Source: Candidatus Aenigmatarchaeota archaeon (GTDB lineage: Archaea; Aenigmatarchaeota; Aenigmatarchaeia; QMZP01; JAFGSV01). Taken from it: 41,549 nt of DNA. Shown here one piece after another: positions 26,886-37,400 of this stretch. The translations under genes and the position numbers were made by a program. Under the pieces are notes generated by a model. It searched no databases and was not told the origin of the DNA. It worked only from the letters and a program-made list of their open reading frames with translations. The stretch is taken from NCBI GenBank assembly GCA_021163005.1, contig JAGGXP010000024.1, forward strand, positions 1-41,549. The letters run 5' to 3'. Positions within the stretch are counted from its first letter, which is position 1, and each line of letters opens with the position of its first letter.

Positions 26886-27923
26886 CTATGCAACTGACTC
26901 GGCCTTTTCTTTCATCTTTTTACTGATGCGCCTGAGTATCTTCAGCTCGTCTTCACGCGCCTTTTTTTCAATGCGCTTTTCTATTTCCCTTTCGTTGCCG
27001 GCAGCCTTTTGCTCTATCCGTTTGAGTATCTTCTCGTCCGCAGAATTAAACTGTCCCTCTTCGTGCATTTTCACAATTCTTCCTTCTCCTGCTTTATGTA
27101 ATTTGGCAAGATTGACATCTTTCATGCCAAAGATTAACTTAAAGGCAATCCGCCTAACTTTACGGTTTTTTATATAGAATTTGTCCAGCTGAACACGATA
27201 GTCTATCCCCAATTTCCTAAGAACTACACCATGCCACATGCCGTTTTTTATGGCTTCACGTATACTTGATTCTGCCATAAGAGAATCTGAAGCGGAAGTC
27301 AAGCCGGATTCACTATATTCAGGCCCCTTTGCCACAGTCACATCAGGCAGAGGCAGGCCGTGTTGTAATATGTATTTATTTACAGCCATAAGGTGATTGC
27401 CTGTCATATAATCTTCCTCCAGCGCTTTTGCGTAATCCCCAAAAAAATCCAACATTCTCTTCAGCAGTTCTTTCCCAGACCATTTAGATTTTGGTATCCT
27501 TATACTCTCGAAACGGGACTGCTCTTCAGGTATCAAATCACTGCCACTTCTTATTTTATTTGCGAGCTTCGTGTCTATAACGGATGCCACATATGGGTCT
27601 CCGAGAAGGTCAGTAGGAATCATTCTCGTTCTTATGTGAAAATCCTGAATAATACCGTCTTTCAGAAGGGCAGTTATATGAAAATGTGCCTCAGGATGCT
27701 GTTTTTTAGATTCAAGGTCAATGATGCTAAAAACGAATTCATTTCTGCTTCTGACAATCACTAAAAATTCTATATACCTTCCGTTATCAACCTCAATCCA
27801 TTTTCTCTGCGCAGGAATGCCAGATTTTATGTCTTCCCATTCTTTTCGCGTTATGTCATTCAGCAAATCCTTTAAAGTGCGGAATATAACTTTCACCTTT
27901 TGAATGCCTTTTAAAATGTGCAA
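26886..27923 (-). CDS. Hypothetical protein with charged repetitive C-terminus
   Basis: Continuous 345-aa ORF in the same operon orientation; C-terminal KILKRIEQKA...IEKRIEKKA...KILRRISKKM. No family recognised. Confidence 0.65.
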   Translation of the reverse strand: MHILKGIQKVKVIFRTLKDLLNDITRKEWEDIKSGIPAQRKWIEVDNGRYIEFLVIVRSRNEFVFSIIDLESKKQHPEAHFHITALLKDGIIQDFHIRTRMIPTDLLGDPYVASVIDTKLANKIRSGSDLIPEEQSRFESIRIPKSKWSGKELLKRMLDFFGDYAKALEEDYMTGNHLMAVNKYILQHGLPLPDVTVAKGPEYSESGLTSASDSLMAESSIREAIKNGMWHGVVLRKLGIDYRVQLDKFYIKNRKVRRIAFKLIFGMKDVNLAKLHKAGEGRIVKMHEEGQFNSADEKILKRIEQKAAGNEREIEKRIEKKAREDELKILRRISKKMKEKAESVA

Positions 27924-27926
27924 GAA

Positions 27927-29048
27927 TCACGACATCTCAATACTAGCCTCTGTGACCTCAAAAGCGCCTTTGCTGCCTATCTCAATCCAGTTGCTTCCGG
28001 GCTCGAAGTAATCCGTATTCAGCGTTATCTGGTTCCATCCTGCCTTGGCATTCGCACTGCCTGCGTCCCTGTCGTTGATGCGGATGTTTATGATTCCGGG
28101 CTTGTCAATGTTGTCTATGTAAAGCTTCAGGACAGCGCCCCTGGCTTTCACTGCTGAAAGCTGGGAATCATCGAGGTCAACCCTCTCCCTGAGCGCCTTC
28201 TGCGCCATTGAGACATGTGTGTTGAGTACGACATCATCAAGCCTGAACGAGCCGTTGTATGCCTTGAATACAAGCCTGTTGTTTCCCGGGACTATTTCCG
28301 CTTCCTTGAGGTCGGTGTCCTTGAATGCCAGCACGCCGTCCCTTTCAGGAATGTCCCTGAATATCTCCTCTCCGTTGACCTCTATGCCGAGCTTGCCTCT
28401 CCTTGACGCCGTGTACCATGTAAGCTCGAATGTGTCGAGTGTCTCCAGCTCGTCCTGCGAAACCACGAAGTCGAGGAACTTTGCCGGTCCGTATTTGGCA
28501 ACGAGCCTGAAGTCCTTCAGCTTGTATACAGTCGCCGCCCAGAACATCAGACCCGGACCGTATGTTTTCACTTCCAGTGTATTCTGCTTCTTTATCTTTG
28601 ACACCGGTATCTCCACTGTGTGTTCCCCGTCGTACGCCTTTTCGCTGTATATCTCCGCGCCGTTCCACAATATGACGAGGTTGTTCAGCTTGTTTGACTC
28701 GGCAACAGTGAATGTTATTTCCCCGCCTTTCAGCCAGTCGACAACGAAATCGGGCACGGTTATGTCGAATGTCTCGCTCTCGCCTCCGAAAAGCCCTGCT
28801 GTTATCTCCATTGCAGGCGCCTTTTTCAGCTCGTAGTCTGTGGGCACGCCGACGCTGAACGACCCGAAGTCCTGCGAGCGGGACACATAATTCTGCGTGA
28901 AGCCCACGCTGCCTGCGGACGTGAAGCTGTGGATGAGCCTTTCGCTCTCCGGGACGCCCTCGGGATAGTAGGGGAAGTAAACAGAAGCCAGCATCAGGAC
29001 GCCGAGAATGACGAACACGGCCACCAGCGCAACAAGGAAGTCATCCAT
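27927..29048 (-). CDS. Membrane-anchored beta-rich surface protein
   Basis: N-terminal TM (FLVALVAVFVILGVLMLASVYF), then repeated beta-rich segments with I(L/E)VNGEEIF, LVILWNGAEIY, INIRINDRDAG motifs. Confidence 0.65.
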   Translation of the reverse strand: MDDFLVALVAVFVILGVLMLASVYFPYYPEGVPESERLIHSFTSAGSVGFTQNYVSRSQDFGSFSVGVPTDYELKKAPAMEITAGLFGGESETFDITVPDFVVDWLKGGEITFTVAESNKLNNLVILWNGAEIYSEKAYDGEHTVEIPVSKIKKQNTLEVKTYGPGLMFWAATVYKLKDFRLVAKYGPAKFLDFVVSQDELETLDTFELTWYTASRRGKLGIEVNGEEIFRDIPERDGVLAFKDTDLKEAEIVPGNNRLVFKAYNGSFRLDDVVLNTHVSMAQKALRERVDLDDSQLSAVKARGAVLKLYIDNIDKPGIINIRINDRDAGSANAKAGWNQITLNTDYFEPGSNWIEIGSKGAFEVTEASIEMS

Positions 29049-29098
29049 ATTAAATATTAGTCAGGCAAAGGTATAAAAATGGCGCTTCGGTGGTTTTT

Positions 29099-30094
29099 AT
29101 GAAGATTGTCAAAAAGGACCTTAAGCACGGCACAATTGCACTGAAGCTGCAGAATGCGGACGATTTGTGGCATCTGCAGCATATCCTGCATAAAGGAAGC
29201 CTTCTCAAGACGAGGACCATGAGAAAGGTGGCTGTCAGGTCAGGCGGGGAGTTCAGGATGAGCGAGAAGAAGCCCATGGTCCTGACAATAGAGGTCGAGA
29301 AGACATCATTTGATGACACCACCGGCACCCTTAAGGTATCCGGAAAGATAGCCGAAGGGCCTGCCGAAACCAGGCTGAGCTCATACCACACCATGCGCAT
29401 AGAGCCGGGCGCTGTTGTCACTGTGAGAAAGCCGCACTGGGCTTCTTCAGACATGAAGCGCATAAGGGACTCAGAGACCCGCCAGCCGAAGGTGCTCGTG
29501 TGCGTCATGGACAGGGACGAGGCCGACGTCGCGCTCGTCAGCGGCTCCGGAATAACTGCAATAGGCAGGATCGAGTCGCACGACCCCGAGAACAAGGAAC
29601 CCTACAGGAAGGAGCTTCTGGATTTCCTCAGGGAGCAGACAGGATACGATGCGCTCGTGGTCGCCGGCCCGGGTTTCGAGGCAGCCAACTTTGCCAAATT
29701 CGCGCGGGAAAACAGCAAACTTGCCCCAGTCGTCGAGTCATGCTCCAATACAGGTGTAACAGGCATAAACGAAGTCATGAAAAAGTCCGGTGAACGGGTC
29801 ATCAGGGACAGCCGCATAGGGCAGGAAAGCGAGCTCGTCGAAAGGCTCATGGCAGGCATAAAGTCGGACGGCCTGGTGACTTACGGACCGTCGCATGTAA
29901 GGAAGGCCGTTGAAGCAGGCGCTGCCGAAACGCTCCTCGTTTCGAGGGAAAAGACAAGCGAATTCGAGGATTTGATAGGCGCTGCCGAAAAGATGGGAAG
30001 CAGGATAGTCTTCATATCCGCTGACCACACGCCCGGAGAGCAGTTCCTGCATCTTGGGGGCATAGCTGCCTTCCTGAGGTTCCGCGCAGAATAA
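29099..30094 (+). CDS. pelA: Pelota (Dom34 homologue), mRNA surveillance/ribosome rescue
   Basis: MKIVKKDLKHGTIALKLQNADDLWHLQHIL...; central LVCVMDRDEADVALVSGSGI; C-terminal eRF1-like domain 3. Confidence 0.92.
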   Translation: MKIVKKDLKHGTIALKLQNADDLWHLQHILHKGSLLKTRTMRKVAVRSGGEFRMSEKKPMVLTIEVEKTSFDDTTGTLKVSGKIAEGPAETRLSSYHTMRIEPGAVVTVRKPHWASSDMKRIRDSETRQPKVLVCVMDRDEADVALVSGSGITAIGRIESHDPENKEPYRKELLDFLREQTGYDALVVAGPGFEAANFAKFARENSKLAPVVESCSNTGVTGINEVMKKSGERVIRDSRIGQESELVERLMAGIKSDGLVTYGPSHVRKAVEAGAAETLLVSREKTSEFEDLIGAAEKMGSRIVFISADHTPGEQFLHLGGIAAFLRFRAE

Positions 30095-30095
30095 G

Positions 30096-31445
30096 TCACT
30101 TTACGCCGAGGTCTTCCCACGTGGGACCCTGCTCTGATGATGTCTGCTGGTATTTCCTGTAGAATATGAACCCGCCTATGGCGATTGCGGCCACTATGAC
30201 TGCCGCGATGATGTAAACCCACAGACCCGGACCGGGCGGAGGCTCGTCGAAAACAATATCGCTGTTGTCTATGACATTTCCAGTAAGGCTTTCAAGTTCT
30301 TCCCAGTCCTCAAGCGATGCGCCCCCGTTTTCGTTGTATTTCTTTATGAAATCATCCTGCCCGAGCTTGTCGGCATCGGCAACCATTTCATCGACAGTGA
30401 GCCATGACTTCGCGGACCTCTTGGTCCCGTCCTTTCCCTGCGCCACGGCCGTTATCTTGTAGCTGGCCTTTGCGTTTTCAGACGGCCTGACGTTGAACGG
30501 TATGCTTTTGCTCTGCCCTTTCTCTATGAACACAGTGTACGGCGAGAAGTCTGTGTCGAGCCCCTCGTCTGCAGTGACCATCACAGTCACTTCCTGTCCT
30601 TCTCCGTAGTTCTGCACCCTTGCAACGAACTGCGTGCTCTGCTGTCCTGTGATGCTCTTGGTTTTCGGCGAGAGCCATATGAAGAAGCCTGCCTTAGGAG
30701 TCGCCGATGCGTCTGCGACATGCAGTATTCCGTCCACTGTTCTGGAACAGTCATCTATGCTGCATCCTTCTGCATTCACAGACACGCTGAACGGATAGTC
30801 GCCTGCAGCAGACGGGGCATTCACTTCCACCTGAATCTCCTGCTGTCCGCCGCCGAGCTGGGCATAGGTCTCGCTCGCCCTCATCTGGACATCGCCGGAA
30901 GCCTTTGCTATGCTGACAGTCATATCAGTGCTTGAATCAAGAATAAGATTAAAGACAGCTGATTCGCCGGGCCTTGCGTACATCTCCGGCTGGGTGAAAG
31001 AAGCGCTGAAAAGGTCTGTATGCCCGCCCATGACATCGCAGGGGCTTCCTGTTGCAGCGCCTTCGGTTATGTCCACGTCGCTGTACTGCGCCACGCAGAC
31101 GCCGTAATCATAGCTTATATTACCCCTCGGCGTGCTGACGGTTATGTGTATGTTGCCTTCATCACCAAGAGCCCTGCTGACTGCGCTGAAGCACACGGGA
31201 ACGGAAACGATGTTGTCAGGCCCGGCGACGAAGCTCGTGAAGTGGTTGTCAATCCACGGATTTCCTTCGGCTTCGCCCGGGTCGCTCGCCTGAAGCGTGT
31301 ATTCCCCTCCTCCGTCCTGCCCGAAGAGTATGCTCGTGCACACCTCCTTGGCGGGCTGTATGGAGTAGTAGGTTGCTGCCTGGGTGTCATGCACCAGCCC
31401 TAAAAATGCAAGCACCAGAAGCACTGTAATGGTAACATATTTCAT
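30096..31445 (-). CDS. Secreted/membrane-anchored beta-sandwich surface protein, paralogue A'
   Basis: Signal peptide, C-terminal TM (GLWVYIIAAVIVAAIAIGGFIFYRKY). Shares GEYTL...DPG...NPWIDNHFTSFVAGPDN...VPVCFS, SYDYGVCV, APSAAGDYPFSVSVN with 40175-41506. Confidence 0.8.
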   Translation of the reverse strand: MKYVTITVLLVLAFLGLVHDTQAATYYSIQPAKEVCTSILFGQDGGGEYTLQASDPGEAEGNPWIDNHFTSFVAGPDNIVSVPVCFSAVSRALGDEGNIHITVSTPRGNISYDYGVCVAQYSDVDITEGAATGSPCDVMGGHTDLFSASFTQPEMYARPGESAVFNLILDSSTDMTVSIAKASGDVQMRASETYAQLGGGQQEIQVEVNAPSAAGDYPFSVSVNAEGCSIDDCSRTVDGILHVADASATPKAGFFIWLSPKTKSITGQQSTQFVARVQNYGEGQEVTVMVTADEGLDTDFSPYTVFIEKGQSKSIPFNVRPSENAKASYKITAVAQGKDGTKRSAKSWLTVDEMVADADKLGQDDFIKKYNENGGASLEDWEELESLTGNVIDNSDIVFDEPPPGPGLWVYIIAAVIVAAIAIGGFIFYRKYQQTSSEQGPTWEDLGVK

Positions 31446-31448
31446 GAA

Positions 31449-34400
31449 TTACGACACCCCTGAAAGATAATAATCATCGCAATCAGCTTTCGTTGTTATT
31501 GTGTCAATGGGTCCTATGTCAACGCCCTCTGGTATATCCTTTACGCAGATGTGCCCGTTGAGGTCATCCTGGTGACCGGGCACGTATTTGCACCCACTGT
31601 CAACGCAGGCATAACAATCATTGTCGATGCTATTGCACTCTGTCTCCTGCTCTGATTGCTCCTCCTCAGTCGCCGTCTGATGCCCTATATTCACGGCTAC
31701 CTGCCCTCCTGTGTCAAACCTGTAGCGGGCTATGGGGTATGAATCGCCGCTGAGATATGAATTTACAGATATTGTACCGGTCACTCGGGCATTACTATCG
31801 CAGCCAGGGACATAGCAGGTACCCGGAAGCTGCTGCGGAATGTCGCCGTTGGTGCTGTCACATGTCAGCCCCCTGAGTGCCCTGTCAAAATAGCAGTTTA
31901 TGGAACCGTGGTTATTCCTTATTTTGAAGTCTCTTGAAATGGTGCTTCCTGGGCCTGCAGTTCCGTCATCTTTAATATAACGGTACTGATATGTTACCCT
32001 TATGTAGCCGTAACTCCTGCCGTAAGCCCCTGTGTAAAATCTGTTGTATGTGGTCCTCCCGGCAAAGTAATTCCGATAAAGATAGTGACTTTGCGGGTAA
32101 TGCGGGTCATAAACCCGGTACATCCCCATGTTGGGCATGCCGTATACGGGGAGCGTGTAATCTATCCTGAACTGGGGATTATTCGGCCCTATTATGCAAT
32201 CGTTGCTGTTCATATAATTGCTGTTGTCGCATTTTGGGTCGACCTTCAGAGCGGACGTCAGCCCACCTCCAGATGTCGTTTCCTGCATTTCCTGCTGTGC
32301 CATCCGCTGGTAATTGTACACCGAAAGGTCGTATGAGAGTCTGTCGATTGTCTGCGTCAACTGGGCCTGGCACTGCTGCATCTGCTTGTAGTAGCGCGTC
32401 GTCCTCATGCCGAGGTCATATGCATTCTGGCTGCTTGTCGTGCGCTGGGTCATCGCCAGCTGGGCGCTCGCCATGCATGCCTGGTAGCTCTGCATCCCGC
32501 TCTGCATGTTTATTAGAATCTGGAGCAGCCCGGCGACTGCCGCTATGGTGTCGCAGGTCTTTGCCATAGTTTGTGCGGCCTTGGGGTTTTTGATAGCCAG
32601 CGCGCATACCAGGGTCCCCCCGCCAACTGCTCCCCAGAAATACGGGTCGCATTTCATGACAGTCATCTCGCCGAGCATGAAAAGCCCTCCCGCTATTATG
32701 CCGCTCGTTTTTGACTGCTTCATGGAGAATCCCTTCATCTCATTGGACATCTGGGTGAACATGTTCATCGGGATGCCGCCGAATATGCCGCCTCCGGGCA
32801 TCATCATCGCGGGGTTGTAATTCCTCGGGTAGCGGGCGGCATAAGGCACACCAGCACCGGTGTCCCATATCTGCATGCCGGTCACAGGTGCCGCTGTAAC
32901 ACCGCCGCTCACAGACTCTTTATAAAATGGCACCAAATCACAACCATTAGCATCGATTTTGAATCTTCTGTATCTTTCATCAACACCCACATAATTGTTG
33001 TATTCATTCTGATTGTAATCAACACACGTACTTTGTTCAGCATCGAACATACAAATCTGAGGATGAGGTGAATGCGATACACATGACTCGCAGTCATTGT
33101 CCCATGAACTACAGGTAGTTCCAGCGCAATCATATTTGTCAGTAATACCAATTTCCCAAGAAGACTTCTCTACACAGTTCCCGTATACTGATTGCCAAGC
33201 ACATGTTTGACCATACTGATTAATAGCGCCGGCACAACTAGGGCATGATTCATATCCACTACAATCACACTTACTTGCATCGGTAATGAAATTATCTGAT
33301 TGGGACAACGACTTACAACTACCAACCCGCCCGTCCCATGCACACCCAGCATTTACACACTGAGGACATGACTTATAAGTACCACATAATGAACTCGGGC
33401 TTGCCGCAGGACTTCCGCCGCCGGAGGCGTCGGATACTATAGAATCACCTTTGACATTTGCAACCACTTTCATATTTTGCTGTTTATTGTCAGATGTTCC
33501 ACTTACCTTATTATCATCGTTTCTTCCACTGCTTGACTGTACCGGTTGAGTAGTTTGCTGTTTATTGTCAGATGTTCCACTTGGCTCATTTTTTGCCGTC
33601 TTCTGCGTAGTTGAGCCTTCTAACTGTTCCAAAATATCCATTTTGCTGGTGCCAGTATTTTCCAGTACAGTTCCCTTTGTTATTTCATCAAGCCTGTTTT
33701 TCCAAAATTCATTAATTTTAGACTTCTCGAATTCATAATCTTCCTTTGTGATGTCACCACTCTTAAGCTTTTTGTCCAGTTCTGCAAGTTGGCTGTCCCA
33801 TTCACTGTTGGCATGCATAAAACTGTTTTTCTGGTCTGTCGTCAGTCCTTTCGGCATTTCAGGAGAACCGTTGCTAACCTTGCCCGACATCAGGCTGCAG
33901 GCGACGCAGAGCCCCATTACACTCGCTATCAGGCACATCAGGGTGTTCGCTTTCTTCATGCTTTTCTGGACCTTCTTCAGCCCGCTTTCGTAATCAAGAA
34001 GCCCGTCGTTCTTCACGGCGGTTATGGTTGTGCCTATTCTCTGGCTGCTTGACGCAGTGACGCTCTTTGTTCCTCCCTGGGGTGTCACTGACTGAATGTT
34101 CAGTGTTATGTTGGTTATGGTTGTCTGAATTGTTTTTGACGACTCGCTAAGTGCTTCGACGACAAGCGAGTTGTCCATGTTCGGCATCAGCGACAGCGTC
34201 CAGCCGTCCGCTGTCTGCTCGGTGTTCATTATGTGGTATGTGTGCAGCTTGTCATTGTTAATGAAGCCCCCTCTCGGCGGGAGCGGCACCTCGCTCCACA
34301 CAAATGTCCCGTCTGTTGCCACAGCGCCTGCCGGCATGTGGTTGACCTTCACGTCGACCTTAACCGGCTCGTCAAGGGTGCAGCTGTAGTCCAGTATGAC

Positions 34401-37400
34401 CGGTCCCCACTTGTTCATGAAGAAGTTTTTAGTATAATCTTCCCCGCTGTCGAACACGTCCCCAAGGTTTCCGGGTGACAGTGTGCATTTTGTATTTATG
34501 TGGCCGGGACTAACCCTAAGGGTCACAAGTTCTGGGTTTATGCATCTCGTGTCACCAACCCCCTGTCCGGGGGCTGCGCATATCTTGCCGGAGTCCGTGC
34601 ACGGGCAGTCCTCGCAGCAGTTGTCGGATGTTTCACCGAGGTTGCTGTTGCACTCCCCGTTTCCGCACAATGGCAGGCCGCTTTTACCGACTGTCACAGA
34701 AAAATCATGACTTATTTCTGTTTTGTGCCTCCTTCCGCTGTAATCCATGTAATATATCTTGGCCTCAAGCCCGAAGTTTGCTGTCTCACCGTCCCCTATG
34801 GTGCACGCAGGGAAGTTTCTTATGGGCATTGTGCACTTGTAAGTGCCTGTCGGAGAGCCGTCAATGTCATCAACCTCCTGCTCGCACGTGAAGTACGGCG
34901 TGCTGAATGTCTGGCCATTGTAAGTCATGTACCACTTTATGAACTGGGTGTTGTGGGGAAGGTTTTGCATGGTGACATCAAATGTGAGCTCGCTTCCATC
35001 GTCGTTGCTTGATGTCGCCTGGCAGTTGAGCGCGTTAGATGTGACTGTCACCTTCATTCCGATAGTATTCTCGTCAACACATTCATTGCTCGCTGTGCAG
35101 ACATTGCCCTCGCCCGCGCATCCGCAGTCAGCGCAGCAGTTTTCGGTGTTCTCACCTATGTCGGCGTTGCAGGCGCCGTCTATGACGCACTGCCTGCCCC
35201 TTGCCGGGTCTATTGTGAATGACACGGTCTTTGTTATGTCCTTTGTCTGCCTGTTTCCTGCCTTGTCGAACCATGCTATGCTGGTTTCATAATCAACTTT
35301 GTAGTCCTTTGCCTCCCAGCAGAACGGGTTGAACTGCGAGACAGGCATCGAGCATTCCCATGAGTAGACGCTGTAGCTGGTTGAGTTGACGAGCGGGCTG
35401 CATGTTCCGTAGAGCTCCCCGCCGACGCGCCTGTCGTCTATGAAAACATCACCAAACTCGAGGCCGTTGGATTCCGGGGAGTACGGCATGTGGTTGGCCG
35501 TGGCCGTGAACTTTACCTGCTTCCTTCCAATGCTGTCAGCGGACTCTGCGCTGCAGTCAACTGTCTGCGGGTCTGTCTTCACAATAAGGTCCAGTTCATC
35601 CTTGCTGATGCAGCTTGCATCAACAGTGCATACCTCGCCGTCAGGGCAGCCCATGTCCTGGCAGCACGTTTGCTGGGTCTCTCCGAGTTCCGGGTTTGGT
35701 TCGCCATTGCCGCACATGGGAAGGCCGCTCACGTATTCAAGGTTGAAGTCATCCGAGATGTTCTTGCCTTCATATATCGGGTAATATGCAGAAAGCCCGC
35801 CTCCAAGCACGTTGAGCACGAGGTCCATGTTCGCCGGAGGCTCATCAGGGCAGGCGGGGAAAAGCGAAACAGGCATTGTGCATTCCACATCTCCTGTATG
35901 GTGGCCTGTGTCGTCAGTGAGAGCCGTGCACGAGAATCCTGGTATGTTCTGCGCTGTGTACGTCTTTCCGTCATAAAGGAGCTTCCAGTTTATCAGCCTG
36001 AACGGCTCAATCGCGCTTTCGGGAACGTTCTGCACGTGGGATCTGAATGTGAAGTCGCCCTTCTGCGTGTTTGACGGCGAGCAGTCTATGTTGTTCTTTG
36101 ACGGAAGGTCCTCCGGATTGATTGTAAGAGAAATCTGGGACTCATCAATACATCCCGATGCAGTGCATATGCCGTTCGCCTCGCATCCGCAGTCCCAGCA
36201 GCAGTAATCCGGCGTCTCGCCCATTCCGGCATCGCATGACCCGTCCTTGTTGCAGGACCTCAGCCTGGCCTTGGTAACCTCGACATCGAGGTCTGTCGTC
36301 AGTTCAGCGTACTTTACTTCGTTGGCATCCTTTGCCGTTCTGTCATCAAAATATGATATAACCACACTGAAGTTGAGGTTCTTCGTGCCTGTGTCAAAGC
36401 ATCCCTGAAAGCTGTTCGGACCCGAAATCGGGAACCTGCACAGGTAGGCGTCACTCTGCTGCTGGCAGTCAGAGAGCGTGTACCTCCCGTTCTCGAACAT
36501 GTATGTCACGCTCTTGAATTCATCAACAAAAGCGGGTCCCTTGACAAGAGTGAACTTTACTTCAACATCAGAACCGGTCTGCGTGCAGTCAAGTGTGGAT
36601 GGAAGCATGACGGCTGTTATGCCCATGCCGCTTTCCTTGCAGGAACCTCTGACAGAGCAATAACCTGTGTTGCATCCCGTGTCCTGGCAGCACGTTTCCT
36701 GCGTCTCTATGGGACTTTCTATGTGGCCGTTGCCGCACAGGTGGCATACATTGTCCGTGCATACCTGAAGCTGTCCGGTGTATGTGTCAGCAGGGCAGTC
36801 GTTGCAGTCAGTGCAGCAGTTGGTGTAGTCCTCTCCGGGCTCGCATTCATTGTTTCCGCAGGTCGGTGCAGTGCAGACCCCGGCCGCTACATTGCCAGTC
36901 TCGCAATATTCCCCAGACGGGCACCCGCAGTCAAGGCAGCAGTTTTCAGGCGTCTCGCCCGGCTCGCATCCATTCTCGCCGCATTCGGCTTTTGTGCACC
37001 TCTGCATGGTCTGGTCATAATAATATCCTGTGCCGTAGGCGTCAGCACATGTCTTTCCCGGCGTGTTCCAGCAGTCGCCGGGACAGGTGCTCGAATCCTC
37101 CGCGGCCTCGCATATCTGGTTGCCGCACTGCGGCGTGACGCATTGTCCGTACGGCACGTTCATGTCGGTGTTGCAGTACAAACCTTCGGGGCATCCGGCA
37201 TCTATGCAGCAGTTTGTGCTGTTCTCCACAGCGTCAGGCGTCCCGTCGCCGCACACATGGCACTGGCCGGAAGGATAAGCCTCAGTTGCATCGCAAGTCT
37301 GTCCATCTGACGGGCACCCGCAGTCAAGGCAGCAGTTTTCAGAATTTTCACCCACCTCGCAGCCGTTCTCGCCGCAGACAGGAAGCTGGTTGGCGAAGAA

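Noticed and set aside
29050-29595. 181-aa ORF antisense to pelota
   Set aside because: Opposite strand of a clear conserved gene; Ser/Thr/Leu-rich product typical of spurious antisense ORFs.
36723-37310. 195-aa plus-strand ORF within the giant gene
   Set aside because: Antisense to the Cys-rich modules; Ala/Val-rich sequence arises from complementing Cys/Gly/Asp codons.
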